Positions 8,089 to 14,130 are shown, counted from the first letter of the stretch. The stretch: 15,958 nucleotides of DNA from Pseudomonadota bacterium (GCA_023438785.1 JAEXQJ010000138.1:1-15958), one strand, 5' to 3'. Numbers and translations are program-made. The notes: generated from the sequence alone by a model not told the origin.

Positions 8089-9214
8089 GGCACGGGTCCT
8101 CATTCTGACGCCCACCGGCCGTGACGCGGAGATGGTCACGACGCGACTGCAAGCAGCGGGGCTGGATTGCCAGGTCTGCTCGAACCTCGAGACCTTGCTG
8201 GCCAACCTGCCAGGGGCCGGCGCGGCGCTCATCGCGCAGGAGGCGCTGAACGAGGCAGGAGCTGAGGCCCTGTTGGCCGCCTTGGACGCCCAAGAGCCCT
8301 GGTCGGACATTCCGGTCATCCTGCTCACCTTCGCTCTCACGAAGCGGATACCCCATGCCCCCAGAGTCATCGCGCTGTTCGAGCGCGCCAACGTCATGCT
8401 GCTCCAGCGGCCCCTGCGCGCCCCCCTCTTCCTGAGTGCCGTTCGCTCGGCCGTTCGGGCTCGGCGCCGCCAATACCAGATGCGCGACCTTCACCGCGAG
8501 CTCGCACGCGCGGTGCACCTCGGCGACATGTTCGTCAGCATCCTCGGCCACGACCTGCGCACGCCCCTGGGGGCCATCAAGGTATCCGCCGAGGTGATCG
8601 TGCGCGTCTCCGACGATGCTCGAGCGCTGCGCCCCGCGGGCCGCATCCTGGCCTCGACCGATCGCATGACCCGCATGATCGAGCAGCTCCTCGACTTCGC
8701 GCGCATCCGGCAAGGGCGCGGCATCCGGCTCCAGCCCGTGCGCACCGACCTCGCGGACATCTCGCGCCAGGTGCTCCAGGAGCTTGGCGACGCCAACCCG
8801 CAGGCGCGGATTGAGCTGTCCGTCGTCGGAGATGTGACGGGCATGTGGGATCCGGATCGCCTGGCACAGGTCGTTTCCAACCTGGCGGGAAACGCGGTCC
8901 AGCACGGGAGCCCCGGAAGCCCGATTACGGTGGCGCTCGATGGCACCGACCGATCCTCCGTTCAGCTTCGGGTCACCAACCAGGGTGCAATTCCGCCCGA
9001 AACCATTCCCACGCTCTTCGAGCCGTTCAAGCGCAGGGAGCGCTCGGACGTCGCCGAGAAGGGACTCGGTCTAGGCCTCTTCATCGCGCAAGGGATAGCA
9101 GGAGCTCACGGCGGCGACATTGCGGCCAAGACGAACGACACCGAGACTCAACTGGAGGTCACGCTCCCTCGCGAGCCCCCCGCGATGGAGAAAGCCGTCC
9201 TGACGCCCGCCTGA
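8072..9214 (+). CDS. Histidine kinase with degenerate N-terminal receiver domain
   Basis: 380 residues. I chose the ATG at 8072 because GGAGG (8062-8066) lies five bases upstream, inside the end of the KaiC-like gene; a GTG at 8066 is the alternative. Residues 1-128 have a receiver-like alternation (ARVLILTP, AALIAQEA, PVILLTFAL, VMLLQRPL), but the phosphoacceptor Asp is missing from the AALIAQEA strand and the conserved Lys is Arg in QRPL, so it should not be phosphorylated. A coiled linker (about 128-150) leads to the HisKA domain with His160 in FVSILGHDLRTP. The HATPase domain shows the N box SNLAGNAVQHG, a variant G1 (VTNQGAIPPE), an F box (LFEPFKRRE) and G2 (KGLGLGLFIA). It has no membrane segment, so it is a cytosolic kinase probably sensing through the KaiC-like protein. 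No cognate response regulator is nearby. Confidence 0.93.
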   Translation: MSPQSEARVLILTPTGRDAEMVTTRLQAAGLDCQVCSNLETLLANLPGAGAALIAQEALNEAGAEALLAALDAQEPWSDIPVILLTFALTKRIPHAPRVIALFERANVMLLQRPLRAPLFLSAVRSAVRARRRQYQMRDLHRELARAVHLGDMFVSILGHDLRTPLGAIKVSAEVIVRVSDDARALRPAGRILASTDRMTRMIEQLLDFARIRQGRGIRLQPVRTDLADISRQVLQELGDANPQARIELSVVGDVTGMWDPDRLAQVVSNLAGNAVQHGSPGSPITVALDGTDRSSVQLRVTNQGAIPPETIPTLFEPFKRRERSDVAEKGLGLGLFIAQGIAGAHGGDIAAKTNDTETQLEVTLPREPPAMEKAVLTPA

Positions 9215-9237
9215 CCACGGCGGCCCTCCGCGGGTTC

Positions 9238-9630
9238 CTACTTCCAATTCTCTAGGACGAGGCCCGGCACCTTCGAGAAGTGTCGGACGTTGTTTGTCAC
9301 CAAGGTGCAGCGGAGGGAAGCAGCATGTGCCGCGATCAGAACATCGAGCTCGCCGATAGGCGTGCCGCGTTCGGCAAGAAGGCTCCCGATTCGCCCGAAC
9401 TCCAGCGCAGCTTGCTCGCCAAAGCCCACGACTTCGACCGCGGCCGCGAACGTGTCGATGAGGGCATGAAGCCGCCGGGAGCCCTTTCGGTCAGCGCCAT
9501 AGCGCAGCTCAGCAAGACTGATGGCACTAATGCATAGTTCCGATGGCTTGTGCGCGGTGATGCGTCCTGCGACCTGCCCCTCTCCGCGCAGAGCGTAGCT
9601 GACTGTGTCCGTGTCGAGGAGATACTTCAT
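9238..9630 (-). CDS. vapC: VapC-type PIN-domain toxin
   Basis: 130 residues; predicted Mg2+-dependent ribonuclease toxin of a type II toxin-antitoxin pair. It has PIN-domain architecture with the acidic residues in place: Asp6 and Asp8 in YLLDTDTVSY, Glu41 in ISLAELRYG, Asp96 in IGELDVLIAAHA, and the late TNNVRHFSKVPGL motif. Length is standard for VapC. Its ATG overlaps the stop of vapB by four bases (9627-9630), giving the usual antitoxin-first coupled order. The gene converges on the histidine kinase, with only 23 bases between the two stop codons and no clear terminator. Confidence 0.95.
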   Translation of the reverse strand: MKYLLDTDTVSYALRGEGQVAGRITAHKPSELCISAISLAELRYGADRKGSRRLHALIDTFAAAVEVVGFGEQAALEFGRIGSLLAERGTPIGELDVLIAAHAASLRCTLVTNNVRHFSKVPGLVLENWK

Positions 9631-9869
9631 CGCCCCTCAAGAGGATTCTTGCGGGTAGCGATCGGCTGCGCCTGAGGCCGGGGAATGTCCTCCTTCCACG
9701 CGCCGAGACATCCCAGGAATTCCGGCGACCACTCGTCCGCAGGCTCAAGAATGACCTTCCTGCCAACTCTTCGGACCACCAACTCATCCTGGCCCTCGAA
9801 ACGGCATGACTTCGGCAGACGCACGGCTTGGCTGCCGCCATTCTGAAAGATCCTCGCTCGCTCAGCCAT
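9627..9869 (-). CDS. vapB: VapB-type antitoxin with AbrB/SpoVT-like DNA-binding fold
   Basis: 80 residues. The N-terminal half, MAERARIFQNGGSQAVRLPK followed by a basic and hydrophobic swapped-hairpin segment (DELVVRRVGRKVILEPADEW), is the standard AbrB/MazE-type DNA-binding domain of VapB antitoxins. The C-terminal tail (residues about 48-80) is Trp/Pro-rich (FLGCLGAWKEDIPRP) and is expected to wrap and block the VapC active site. It is the first gene of the vapBC operon and overlaps vapC by four bases. No Shine-Dalgarno sequence precedes its ATG, and the promoter lies almost on top of the start, pointing to leaderless translation. The TA complex probably represses itself at the palindrome just upstream. 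Confidence 0.94.
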   Translation of the reverse strand: MAERARIFQNGGSQAVRLPKSCRFEGQDELVVRRVGRKVILEPADEWSPEFLGCLGAWKEDIPRPQAQPIATRKNPLEGR

Positions 9870-9903
9870 GGTTGAAGTATATATCGGCGTATATACTCGT
9901 CAA
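9870..9903 (-). promoter_or_regulatory. vapBC promoter and overlapping palindromic operator
   Basis: On the minus strand TTGACG (9903-9898) and TATACT (9881-9876) are separated by 16 bases, a near-consensus sigma-70 promoter. Perfect 8-bp arms AGTATATA (9876-9883) and TATATACT (9890-9897) form an inverted repeat with a six-base centre, filling the spacer and the -10 box, where VapB/VapBC binding would block RNA polymerase. Only six bases separate the -10 box from the vapB ATG, so transcription should begin at or beside the ATG. The AT-rich sequence stands out sharply from the surroundings. Confidence 0.8.
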
Positions 9904-9927
9904 GGGTGCCCGCGCAGCCCTGGTTCC

Positions 9928-9992
9928 GTCCAGCGCTGTGGCGTTGATCTGCCAGCGGGAGACCGAGGTCAGGTTCAACGCATCACTCGACA
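9928..9992 (-). other. Degenerate attC-like hairpin (possible integron remnant)
   Basis: GCGTTGATCTGCC (9941-9953) and GGTCAGGTTCAACGC (9967-9981) pair imperfectly, with a 7-bp core (GCGTTGA) and unpaired bases in one arm, the layout seen in attC sites. The flanks occupy the positions of the integrase core sites, but the left core is CCAGC where AAC is expected and the right flank lacks GTT. It lies just upstream (minus strand) of the vapBC promoter. It could be an eroded attC, or simply a chance hairpin; the intact site at 12060-12132 is the reason to consider it. Confidence 0.25.
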
Positions 9993-10127
9993 GCCTCGTC
10001 CGCCCCATCACTATCATCCAAGGACTCCGTCTCATTCGTGAGGACGGGCATGGCGGAGACAAAGCGCTCACCTCGTAGCCGCATGCGGGCTTGGCCACGC
10101 GTGAAATGCGCCAGGCCATGCACGCCA

Positions 10128-10305
10128 GCAGGATTCCGGCCGCACGGGTTCTGGCTACTCCAGGCCACATCGTGTTGTCCGGGTCAGAATCCGCATCTCC
10201 CCCTCTCGTGGCCATGCGCCTGCCGGACGGCTGGGGCGCTCCGCGGGGGAGATGGAGAGCGGTTTCCACGTGTGGATCCGGTCTTCGTGCTCAGCGGGAG
10301 GGCAC
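10128..10305 (+). repeat. Dispersed repeat, copy A
   Basis: This stretch is repeated in the same orientation at 12762-12935 (copy B). The first 26 bases are identical and the rest is about 80-85% identical by eye, with small indels. Copy A ends with one complete 43-bp unit (10255-10297) of the type that is tandemly repeated six times after copy B. It sits in the 556-base gap between vapB and the phosphoesterase start (9870-10425). The remainder of that gap holds the vapBC promoter, the degenerate hairpin, and no gene I can support; 10340-10425 is the likely upstream region of the phosphoesterase, without a recognisable promoter. Confidence 0.8.
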
Positions 10306-10425
10306 GGCTTCGGGTTCAAGACTGATCGCCGGGGCCTTGAGGCCCAGGACCCTCGAAGGCATGCCAAACCAGCAAGTAGCATCAGCGTGTGCGGTCCTCT
10401 AGATTCCGCCCACAGGCCAATCGCC

Positions 10426-11784
10426 ATGAACAAGCGTCGCCGGCTTTCCATCACCGCTTGCCCTATGCTGGCCGTGCTCCTGGCATCGGGTTGCGACGAT
10501 GGCCATGGGCGTGGGCCGCTCGATGCGGCCTCTCCGATCGCCGATGGCGGGGGGGCTCGGTTGCTCGTCTTCTCCGATCCGCACTACTTCGACCCCTCGC
10601 TTGGCTCCACCGGCCAGGCGCTGGCCAACTACATAGCCTCGGAAGGGAAGATGATCCTCGAGAGCGACGCCATCTTGCGTGCGCTGACCGCCGAAGTGGA
10701 GGCCGAGAACCCGCAGGCGATTCTCGTACCTGGCGACCTGACCAAGGACGGTGAGCTGGCCTCCCACAACACCGTCGCCGGCTATCTCCGTCGGATGCAG
10801 GCTGGGGGCCGACGGGTCTTCGTGATTCCGGGCAATCACGACATCGAAAATGCCGGCGCCTTCCGCTACGAGGGTGATGTGGCGACGCCGGTGCCCACCA
10901 TTTCGGCCGCGGAGTTCGTCAGTCTCTATGGCGACATGGGGTACGGTGCCGCGCTGGCGCGCGATCCGGCGTCGCTCAGCTACGTCGCCGAGATCGTCCC
11001 CGGTCTTTGGTTGCTTGCGCTCGACTCGTGCATCTACCGGGACGAACCCAGCCCGGCGACGACGGCCGGTCGATTGACCGAGCAAACGCGGGCGTGGATC
11101 GCCGCTCAACTCTCTCTGGCCGCCAACCAGGGCTCGCGGGTGATCGCGATGATGCACCATGGGCTCGTCGAGCATTTCGCACATCAAGCCGCCGCATTTG
11201 CCCAGTATCTCGTCACGGATCGCGACGCGATCGCGGCCCTGCTTTCCAACGGCGGCGTCGGTGCAGTGTTCACTGGACACTTCCACGCCAACGACGTCAC
11301 CAAGGGGCGCCCCAGCGGATCCGCCAGCTCAATCTACGACATCGGTACCGGCTCGACCGTCAATTACCCTTGTCCCTATCGACTGGTCGACGTTCTAGGC
11401 GACACCTTGACCATCACCACCAAGCACGTGCTGGCCATCGATCACAATCTGGAAGGTGCCGCCGACTTCCAGACCTACGCGAAGGCCAGGTTGCGCGCGG
11501 ACGTCGCGAGGTCGCTTTCCAACCTGCTGCAAGCACCGCCCTACTCGCTTTCCGCCGACACCGTGGCGAGCATTTCGCCCTGGTTGGTCGATGGCTTCGT
11601 GGCCCACTATGCGGGCGACGAGGTCATGCCCGCGGACGTTCCCGGCGAGGTGCAATCCCTGCTCTCGTCAGGCAACGGCGTGCAGATCATGGCAGCAATG
11701 ATGTTGACGGGCATCTGGACCGACCTGCCCCCCGCCGACAATGACCTGGTCCTCAATCTCTCGCCTGGCACGGGTCGTCGCTAG
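10426..11784 (+). CDS. Lipoprotein calcineurin-like metallophosphoesterase
   Basis: 452 residues. The ATG at 10426 is chosen because it gives a proper lipoprotein signal peptide: basic start MNKRRR, hydrophobic core and lipobox LASG-Cys23. The frame stays open upstream to 10252, but that part lies in the dispersed repeat. All dimetal phosphoesterase motifs are present: Asp51-Pro-His53 (FSDPHYF), Asp104 in GDLTKDGE, Asn137-His138-Asp139 (GNHD), His244-His245 (MMHHG) and GHFH at 284-287. This fits class III cyclic-nucleotide phosphodiesterases and related phosphoesterases (CpdA/Lmo2642-like), but the substrate cannot be read from the sequence. Residues about 345-440 form a helical C-terminal extension beyond the catalytic fold. 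No obvious ribosome binding site is visible and no partner gene is nearby. Asp at +2 after the lipid Cys would mean inner-membrane retention in enterobacteria; whether this applies here is unknown. Confidence 0.93.
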   Translation: MNKRRRLSITACPMLAVLLASGCDDGHGRGPLDAASPIADGGGARLLVFSDPHYFDPSLGSTGQALANYIASEGKMILESDAILRALTAEVEAENPQAILVPGDLTKDGELASHNTVAGYLRRMQAGGRRVFVIPGNHDIENAGAFRYEGDVATPVPTISAAEFVSLYGDMGYGAALARDPASLSYVAEIVPGLWLLALDSCIYRDEPSPATTAGRLTEQTRAWIAAQLSLAANQGSRVIAMMHHGLVEHFAHQAAAFAQYLVTDRDAIAALLSNGGVGAVFTGHFHANDVTKGRPSGSASSIYDIGTGSTVNYPCPYRLVDVLGDTLTITTKHVLAIDHNLEGAADFQTYAKARLRADVARSLSNLLQAPPYSLSADTVASISPWLVDGFVAHYAGDEVMPADVPGEVQSLLSSGNGVQIMAAMMLTGIWTDLPPADNDLVLNLSPGTGRR

Positions 11785-11862
11785 CCTGCGGGGAACGCGG
11801 TCCAGCACGGCACGCCCGGAAGGCCCTACCTGCCAGCCTGATTCCCGACACCCTCGACCTGT
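11785..11862 (+). pseudogene. Remnant of a histidine-kinase ATPase domain
   Basis: Directly after the phosphoesterase stop, in the same frame, the DNA reads PAGNAVQHGTPGRPYLPA and then a stop. This matches the N box of the histidine kinase at 8072-9214 (LAGNAVQHGSPGSP), and the nucleotide sequences align closely with a one-base gap. Shifting frame, 11841-11860 reads IPDTLDL, which fits the following IPPExxPxLF segment with the intervening part deleted. No HisKA or G2 motif is found nearby, so only a scrap remains. It could derive from another kinase of the same family rather than from the neighbouring gene. The rest of 11863-12059 shows no recognisable gene. Confidence 0.55.
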
Positions 11863-12059
11863 GATCTCGGCCCAATCCTGCCTTCCTATCCCCTCCTTGA
11901 GAACGGCCATCGCTGAATGGCCATCGCCCGACGGCCTTGTGGAGCATCGTTTGAGCGAGACCGGCGGCTTCGTGGTTGTCTTCGGTCGAGCCTTCCTCCG
12001 TGGCGGTCTAGCGGATCGGACGGAGCGTGCTTCAGCGTTGCCGCTTGTTGAATGACCTG

Positions 12060-12132
12060 TCCCAACGCCTTGCCGTTAAGCTGCGAGCGACCGTCCGCGG
12101 CCGATCGGCAGCTTCAACGGCTTGTTCGGTGG
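12060..12132 (-). other. attC-like integron recombination site (73 bp)
   Basis: Read on the minus strand the order is R'' CCACCGAAC (12132-12124), L'' GCCGTTGAAGCTG (12121-12109), a 25-base central spacer, L' CAGCTTAACGGC (12083-12072) and R' GTTGGGA (12066-12060). L'' and L' are perfect complements over 12 bp except for one extra base (position 12115) in L'', the extrahelical base that marks attC polarity. R' fits GTTRRR and R'' ends in AAC. The layout and even the GCTTAAC core resemble classical attC sites such as that of aadA cassettes. It begins 28 bases after the stop of the SnoaL-like gene. Confidence 0.85.
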
Positions 12133-12620
12133 CCTCGTCGCACCAAGTTCGACCATCTCCTCACGTCCCGTGTTCCAGAAGCCCAGTGTGGAAGATTAGC
12201 AACCACTTGCCGCCCACCTTCGTGTACCCCTTGCACGCTCTTCCTTTCCAGTGGTTGGCGCTGCCGTCTGCACGATGGCGCCATAGGGTGTCGACATCGA
12301 CAACGGCGAAAGCGCCATCCCCCTCTTGCGAAATCTCGATGCGAATTGTCCGGCGCACGTTGTGAACGAGTTCATGGGTACCGAATAGTTCTTCCCATCC
12401 GGCCTTCCAGCGAGCCCGTTCATAGCGCCCTTGCGGAAAAATCCATCCTGCCGGGTCGTGAGCCTTGCTGTGAGGTGGCCAAGGCCAGACCATATCCGGA
12501 TGGAATAGCTCAACGAGGGCTTCCGCGTCCTGCCGATCCCAGGCTGCCGTCTCGCGATCAACCATGGCCTGAATCTCGCGTTCTGGGGTCATCTTCGCTT
12601 TCTCCTCCAGGTCCACCGAA
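12066..12620 (-). mobile_element. Solitary integron gene cassette carrying the SnoaL-like gene
   Basis: The 555-bp unit runs on the minus strand from the TT of GTTCGGTGG (G at 12621) through the SnoaL-like gene to the G of the attC R' core (12066). In an integron cassette the R'' box should pair with the cassette's own 5' end, because the two form one attC when the cassette is circular. Here R'' CCACCGAAC (12132-12124) is the exact 9-bp reverse complement of the 5' boundary GTTCGGTGG (12621-12613), while the R' beside it (GTTGGGA) belongs to the flanking DNA. The single ORF, its start 28 bases from the boundary and its own ribosome binding site also fit. No integrase or complete second attC is in the window, so this is a lone cassette, at a secondary site or in a decayed array. 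Confidence 0.75.
12161..12592 (-). CDS. SnoaL/DUF4440-like (NTF2-fold) small protein
   Basis: 143 residues. The start ATG (12592-12590) is preceded by GGAGGAG (minus strand, within 12602-12608) with good spacing; a longer frame to 12847 runs through the cassette boundary and the repeat and is unlikely. The N-terminal helix REIQAMVDRETAAWDRQDAE, followed by ALVELFHPDMVWPWPP and a C-terminal strand pair KGYTKVGGKWLLIFHTGLLE, is the pattern of the NTF2-like fold (SnoaL, DUF4440). Such proteins are cytosolic, bind small hydrophobic ligands or act as isomerases, hydrolases or unknown factors; no catalytic identity can be read here. It is the only gene of a putative integron cassette, with attC starting 28 bases after its stop. 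Expression would depend on a promoter outside the cassette or a local one; none was recognised. Confidence 0.88.
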   Translation of the reverse strand: MTPEREIQAMVDRETAAWDRQDAEALVELFHPDMVWPWPPHSKAHDPAGWIFPQGRYERARWKAGWEELFGTHELVHNVRRTIRIEISQEGDGAFAVVDVDTLWRHRADGSANHWKGRACKGYTKVGGKWLLIFHTGLLEHGT

Positions 12621-12761
12621 CTCGTCAGCAGCCTGCGAGGATAGCCGCCATCGCAGCGACCAGGGGAGGTGGAGTTGGGGGCTGGTGTGGGTGTGGACTC
12701 CGTGGGTCCGCGGGCTTGGCGCGCGGGGGGAAGAGATGGCCCCTCGGGTTCCGCTTCGTAG

Positions 12762-12935
12762 GCAGGATTCCGGCCGCACGGGTTCTGCTTCCTATGCCAC
12801 GTCGTGTTGTCCGGGCCAGAATCGGCATCTTCCCCTCCCCTGGCCATGCGCCTACCGGGCGGCTGGGGCGCCCCGGGGGAGCTGGAGAGCGGTTTACACG
12901 TGTGGATCGCGCCTTCGTGCTCAGCCGGAGAGCCG
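12762..12935 (+). repeat. Dispersed repeat, copy B
   Basis: Second copy of the element at 10128-10305, in the same orientation and about 2.63 kb away. The first 26 bases are identical and the similarity continues with scattered substitutions and short indels. It lies 141 bases outside the 5' boundary of the gene cassette and merges at 12885 into the tandem 43-bp array. The stretch 12621-12761 between cassette and repeat shows no gene. Confidence 0.8.
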
Positions 12936-13142
12936 TCTCCACGCTTGGATCCGGCTTTCGTGCTCAGCGGGAAAGCCGTTTACAAGCCTGTATCCGGCCT
13001 TCGGGCCCAGCCGGAGAGCGGCTTACAGGCTTGGATCCAGGTCTCGGGCTCAACCGGAGAGCGGCTTACAGGCTTGGATCCGGGGTTCGGGCTCACTCGG
13101 GGAGCTTCCTCCACGCTTGCATCGGGCATTTCGGTTCGGCAG
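12885..13142 (+). repeat. Tandem array of six 43-bp units
   Basis: Six units start at 12885, 12928, 12971, 13014, 13057 and 13100, each exactly 43 bp. Each begins with a GAGAGC-like sequence, has a central TTGGATCC-like core and ends with a GCTCA-like segment. Units 4 and 5 are nearly identical; units 1 and 6 are the most diverged. The junction of units 2 and 3 can form a perfect 8-bp hairpin, CGGCTTTC (12952-12959) with GAAAGCCG (12971-12978). Since 43 is not a multiple of three and stops are few, all three forward frames are open across it; I regard these frames as non-coding. No spacers are present, so it is not a CRISPR array. Confidence 0.9.
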
Positions 13143-13326
13143 ACGAGGGGCCGCCGTGGGTGGCGGCGGTTTCTCTGCTCGGTTTGGGGCCACTTGGCGG
13201 GGCGGCCGGGCGGGCGGCCACGCGATGGGGGGCGTCGCGGAAGAGCTTCTTCAGGTCACCTTCCAGGCGGGCGGGCTCGCCGTTGACGTCCTCGAAGCCC
13301 GCTGTACTCTCCCATTCCGTGGGACG
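13093..13326 (-). other. Possible 3' gene fragment of unknown origin
   Basis: One minus-strand frame is open from a stop at 13327-13329 to a stop at 13093-13095. Its first part reads like real protein (STAGFEDVNGEPARLEGDLK, then KLFRDAPHRV), after which it turns Pro/Ala-rich and runs into the tandem repeat. There is no convincing start codon or ribosome binding site. It may be the remnant of a larger gene, or chance. The remainder of 13143-13478 is GC-rich and shows no gene; it contains a short perfect inverted repeat AGGTGC/GCACCT (13345-13358). Confidence 0.25.
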
Positions 13327-13478
13327 TCACTTGCAGCGCAGAGAAGGTGCCTGCACCTCTAGGTTGGGACGAGCGTGCCCAGGCTCTCGATGAGCCGCGA
13401 GGCCACAGTCGGCGGAGCGCCGATTCGTGCCAGCCACGCACGCGGAGGTCACGCTGCACCTGCCTTTGGGAGTTTCTG

Positions 13479-14120
13479 ATGAGAATCGCGCCCGCTCGCC
13501 TCAGTGGTTGCCTGGTCGTCGCAATGATCTCGTGTTGGGCATCTCGGGGCATGGCGGCCCGGGAGGCCTGGGAGATGCCACGAGAGATCGAGCCCGCGTC
13601 CGGTCACCACGGCTTCATGTTCATGCCCTACGCTGGCGTGCACTCGTTCCAGAACGAAGACGCCCAGAACATGTCCGTGGGACTGCGAATGGGCTCTCTG
13701 CTGGGCGGCTTCCTGGCCCCCAACTTATCGCTCAACGGCGAGATCACACTGGACATCCTCAACGTGAACTCGGTGGGCGATTTGAGCGCATTCGCGTTCG
13801 ACGCGACTCTGAGCCCACTCTTCCATGTGGTCGGTAAAAAGGCCGAGTTCGTCCTGGGGCCCAAGCTCGGCCTCTTCGCCTATTCGATGTCCACGGGCAC
13901 GGGAGAGGACACGAAAGTCCGCGGGGTGGTCTACGGTGCCAACGTCGGTCTGCTGTTTCCCGCCGGGAGAGCTTCGGTGGGTGGGTTGTTGAGCTTCACC
14001 GGCCGCCACATGACGAAGGTGAGAGTCTGCGTCACAGAATCCGTCCGATCGACGTGCTCGGACTCACCGAAGGGCGACGACGGCAAGGTCCTGGGCTTCG
14101 CTCTCGCGGCCATGTTCTGA
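13479..14120 (+). CDS. Small outer-membrane beta-barrel-like protein, function unknown
   Basis: 213 residues. The ATG at 13479 has GGGAG six bases upstream and gives a signal peptide (basic MRIAPARL, hydrophobic CLVVAMISCW, likely cleavage near residue 26 after GMA). The mature chain alternates Gly/aromatic and hydrophobic residues in strands (GFMFMPYAGVHSF, SVGLRMGSLLGGFLAP, LSLNGEITLDILNV, FVLGPKLGLFAYS, VVYGANVGLLFPAG, VGGLLSFTGRH) and ends in Phe (GFALAAMF), typical of outer-membrane barrels of about eight strands. A polar loop with two Cys (VCVTESVRSTCSDS) near the end could be an exposed, disulphide-closed loop. No specific family is recognised. A longer frame to 13347 exists but would bury the signal peptide. 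Confidence 0.8.
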   Translation: MRIAPARLSGCLVVAMISCWASRGMAAREAWEMPREIEPASGHHGFMFMPYAGVHSFQNEDAQNMSVGLRMGSLLGGFLAPNLSLNGEITLDILNVNSVGDLSAFAFDATLSPLFHVVGKKAEFVLGPKLGLFAYSMSTGTGEDTKVRGVVYGANVGLLFPAGRASVGGLLSFTGRHMTKVRVCVTESVRSTCSDSPKGDDGKVLGFALAAMF

Positions 14121-14130
14121 CCAGCCGCGA

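Noticed and set aside
9215..9237. Possible bidirectional terminator between the kinase and vapC
   Set aside because: Only short GC-rich complementarity without a T-run on either strand.
10320..10350. GGGCCT-TG-AGGCCC hairpin upstream of the phosphoesterase
   Set aside because: Two-base loop and six-base stem in GC-rich DNA, no T-run and no conserved context; not supportable as a terminator or riboswitch.
12625..12680. Minus-strand LVAAMAAILAGC, looking like a lipoprotein signal interrupted by the cassette
   Set aside because: A stop follows the Cys codon before the cassette boundary, and there is no basic N-terminus or ribosome binding site; probably chance.
12885..13142. Repeat array as a CRISPR
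   Set aside because: The units are contiguous with no unique spacers, and no cas genes are present.
12052..13393. Three long overlapping forward frames (12052-13362, 12716-13393, 12804-13286)
   Set aside because: All are open because the 43-bp tandem units and the dispersed repeat lack stops; they run across the attC site and antisense to the SnoaL-like gene, have no ribosome binding site and encode Arg/Ser/Gly-rich sequence with no family pattern.
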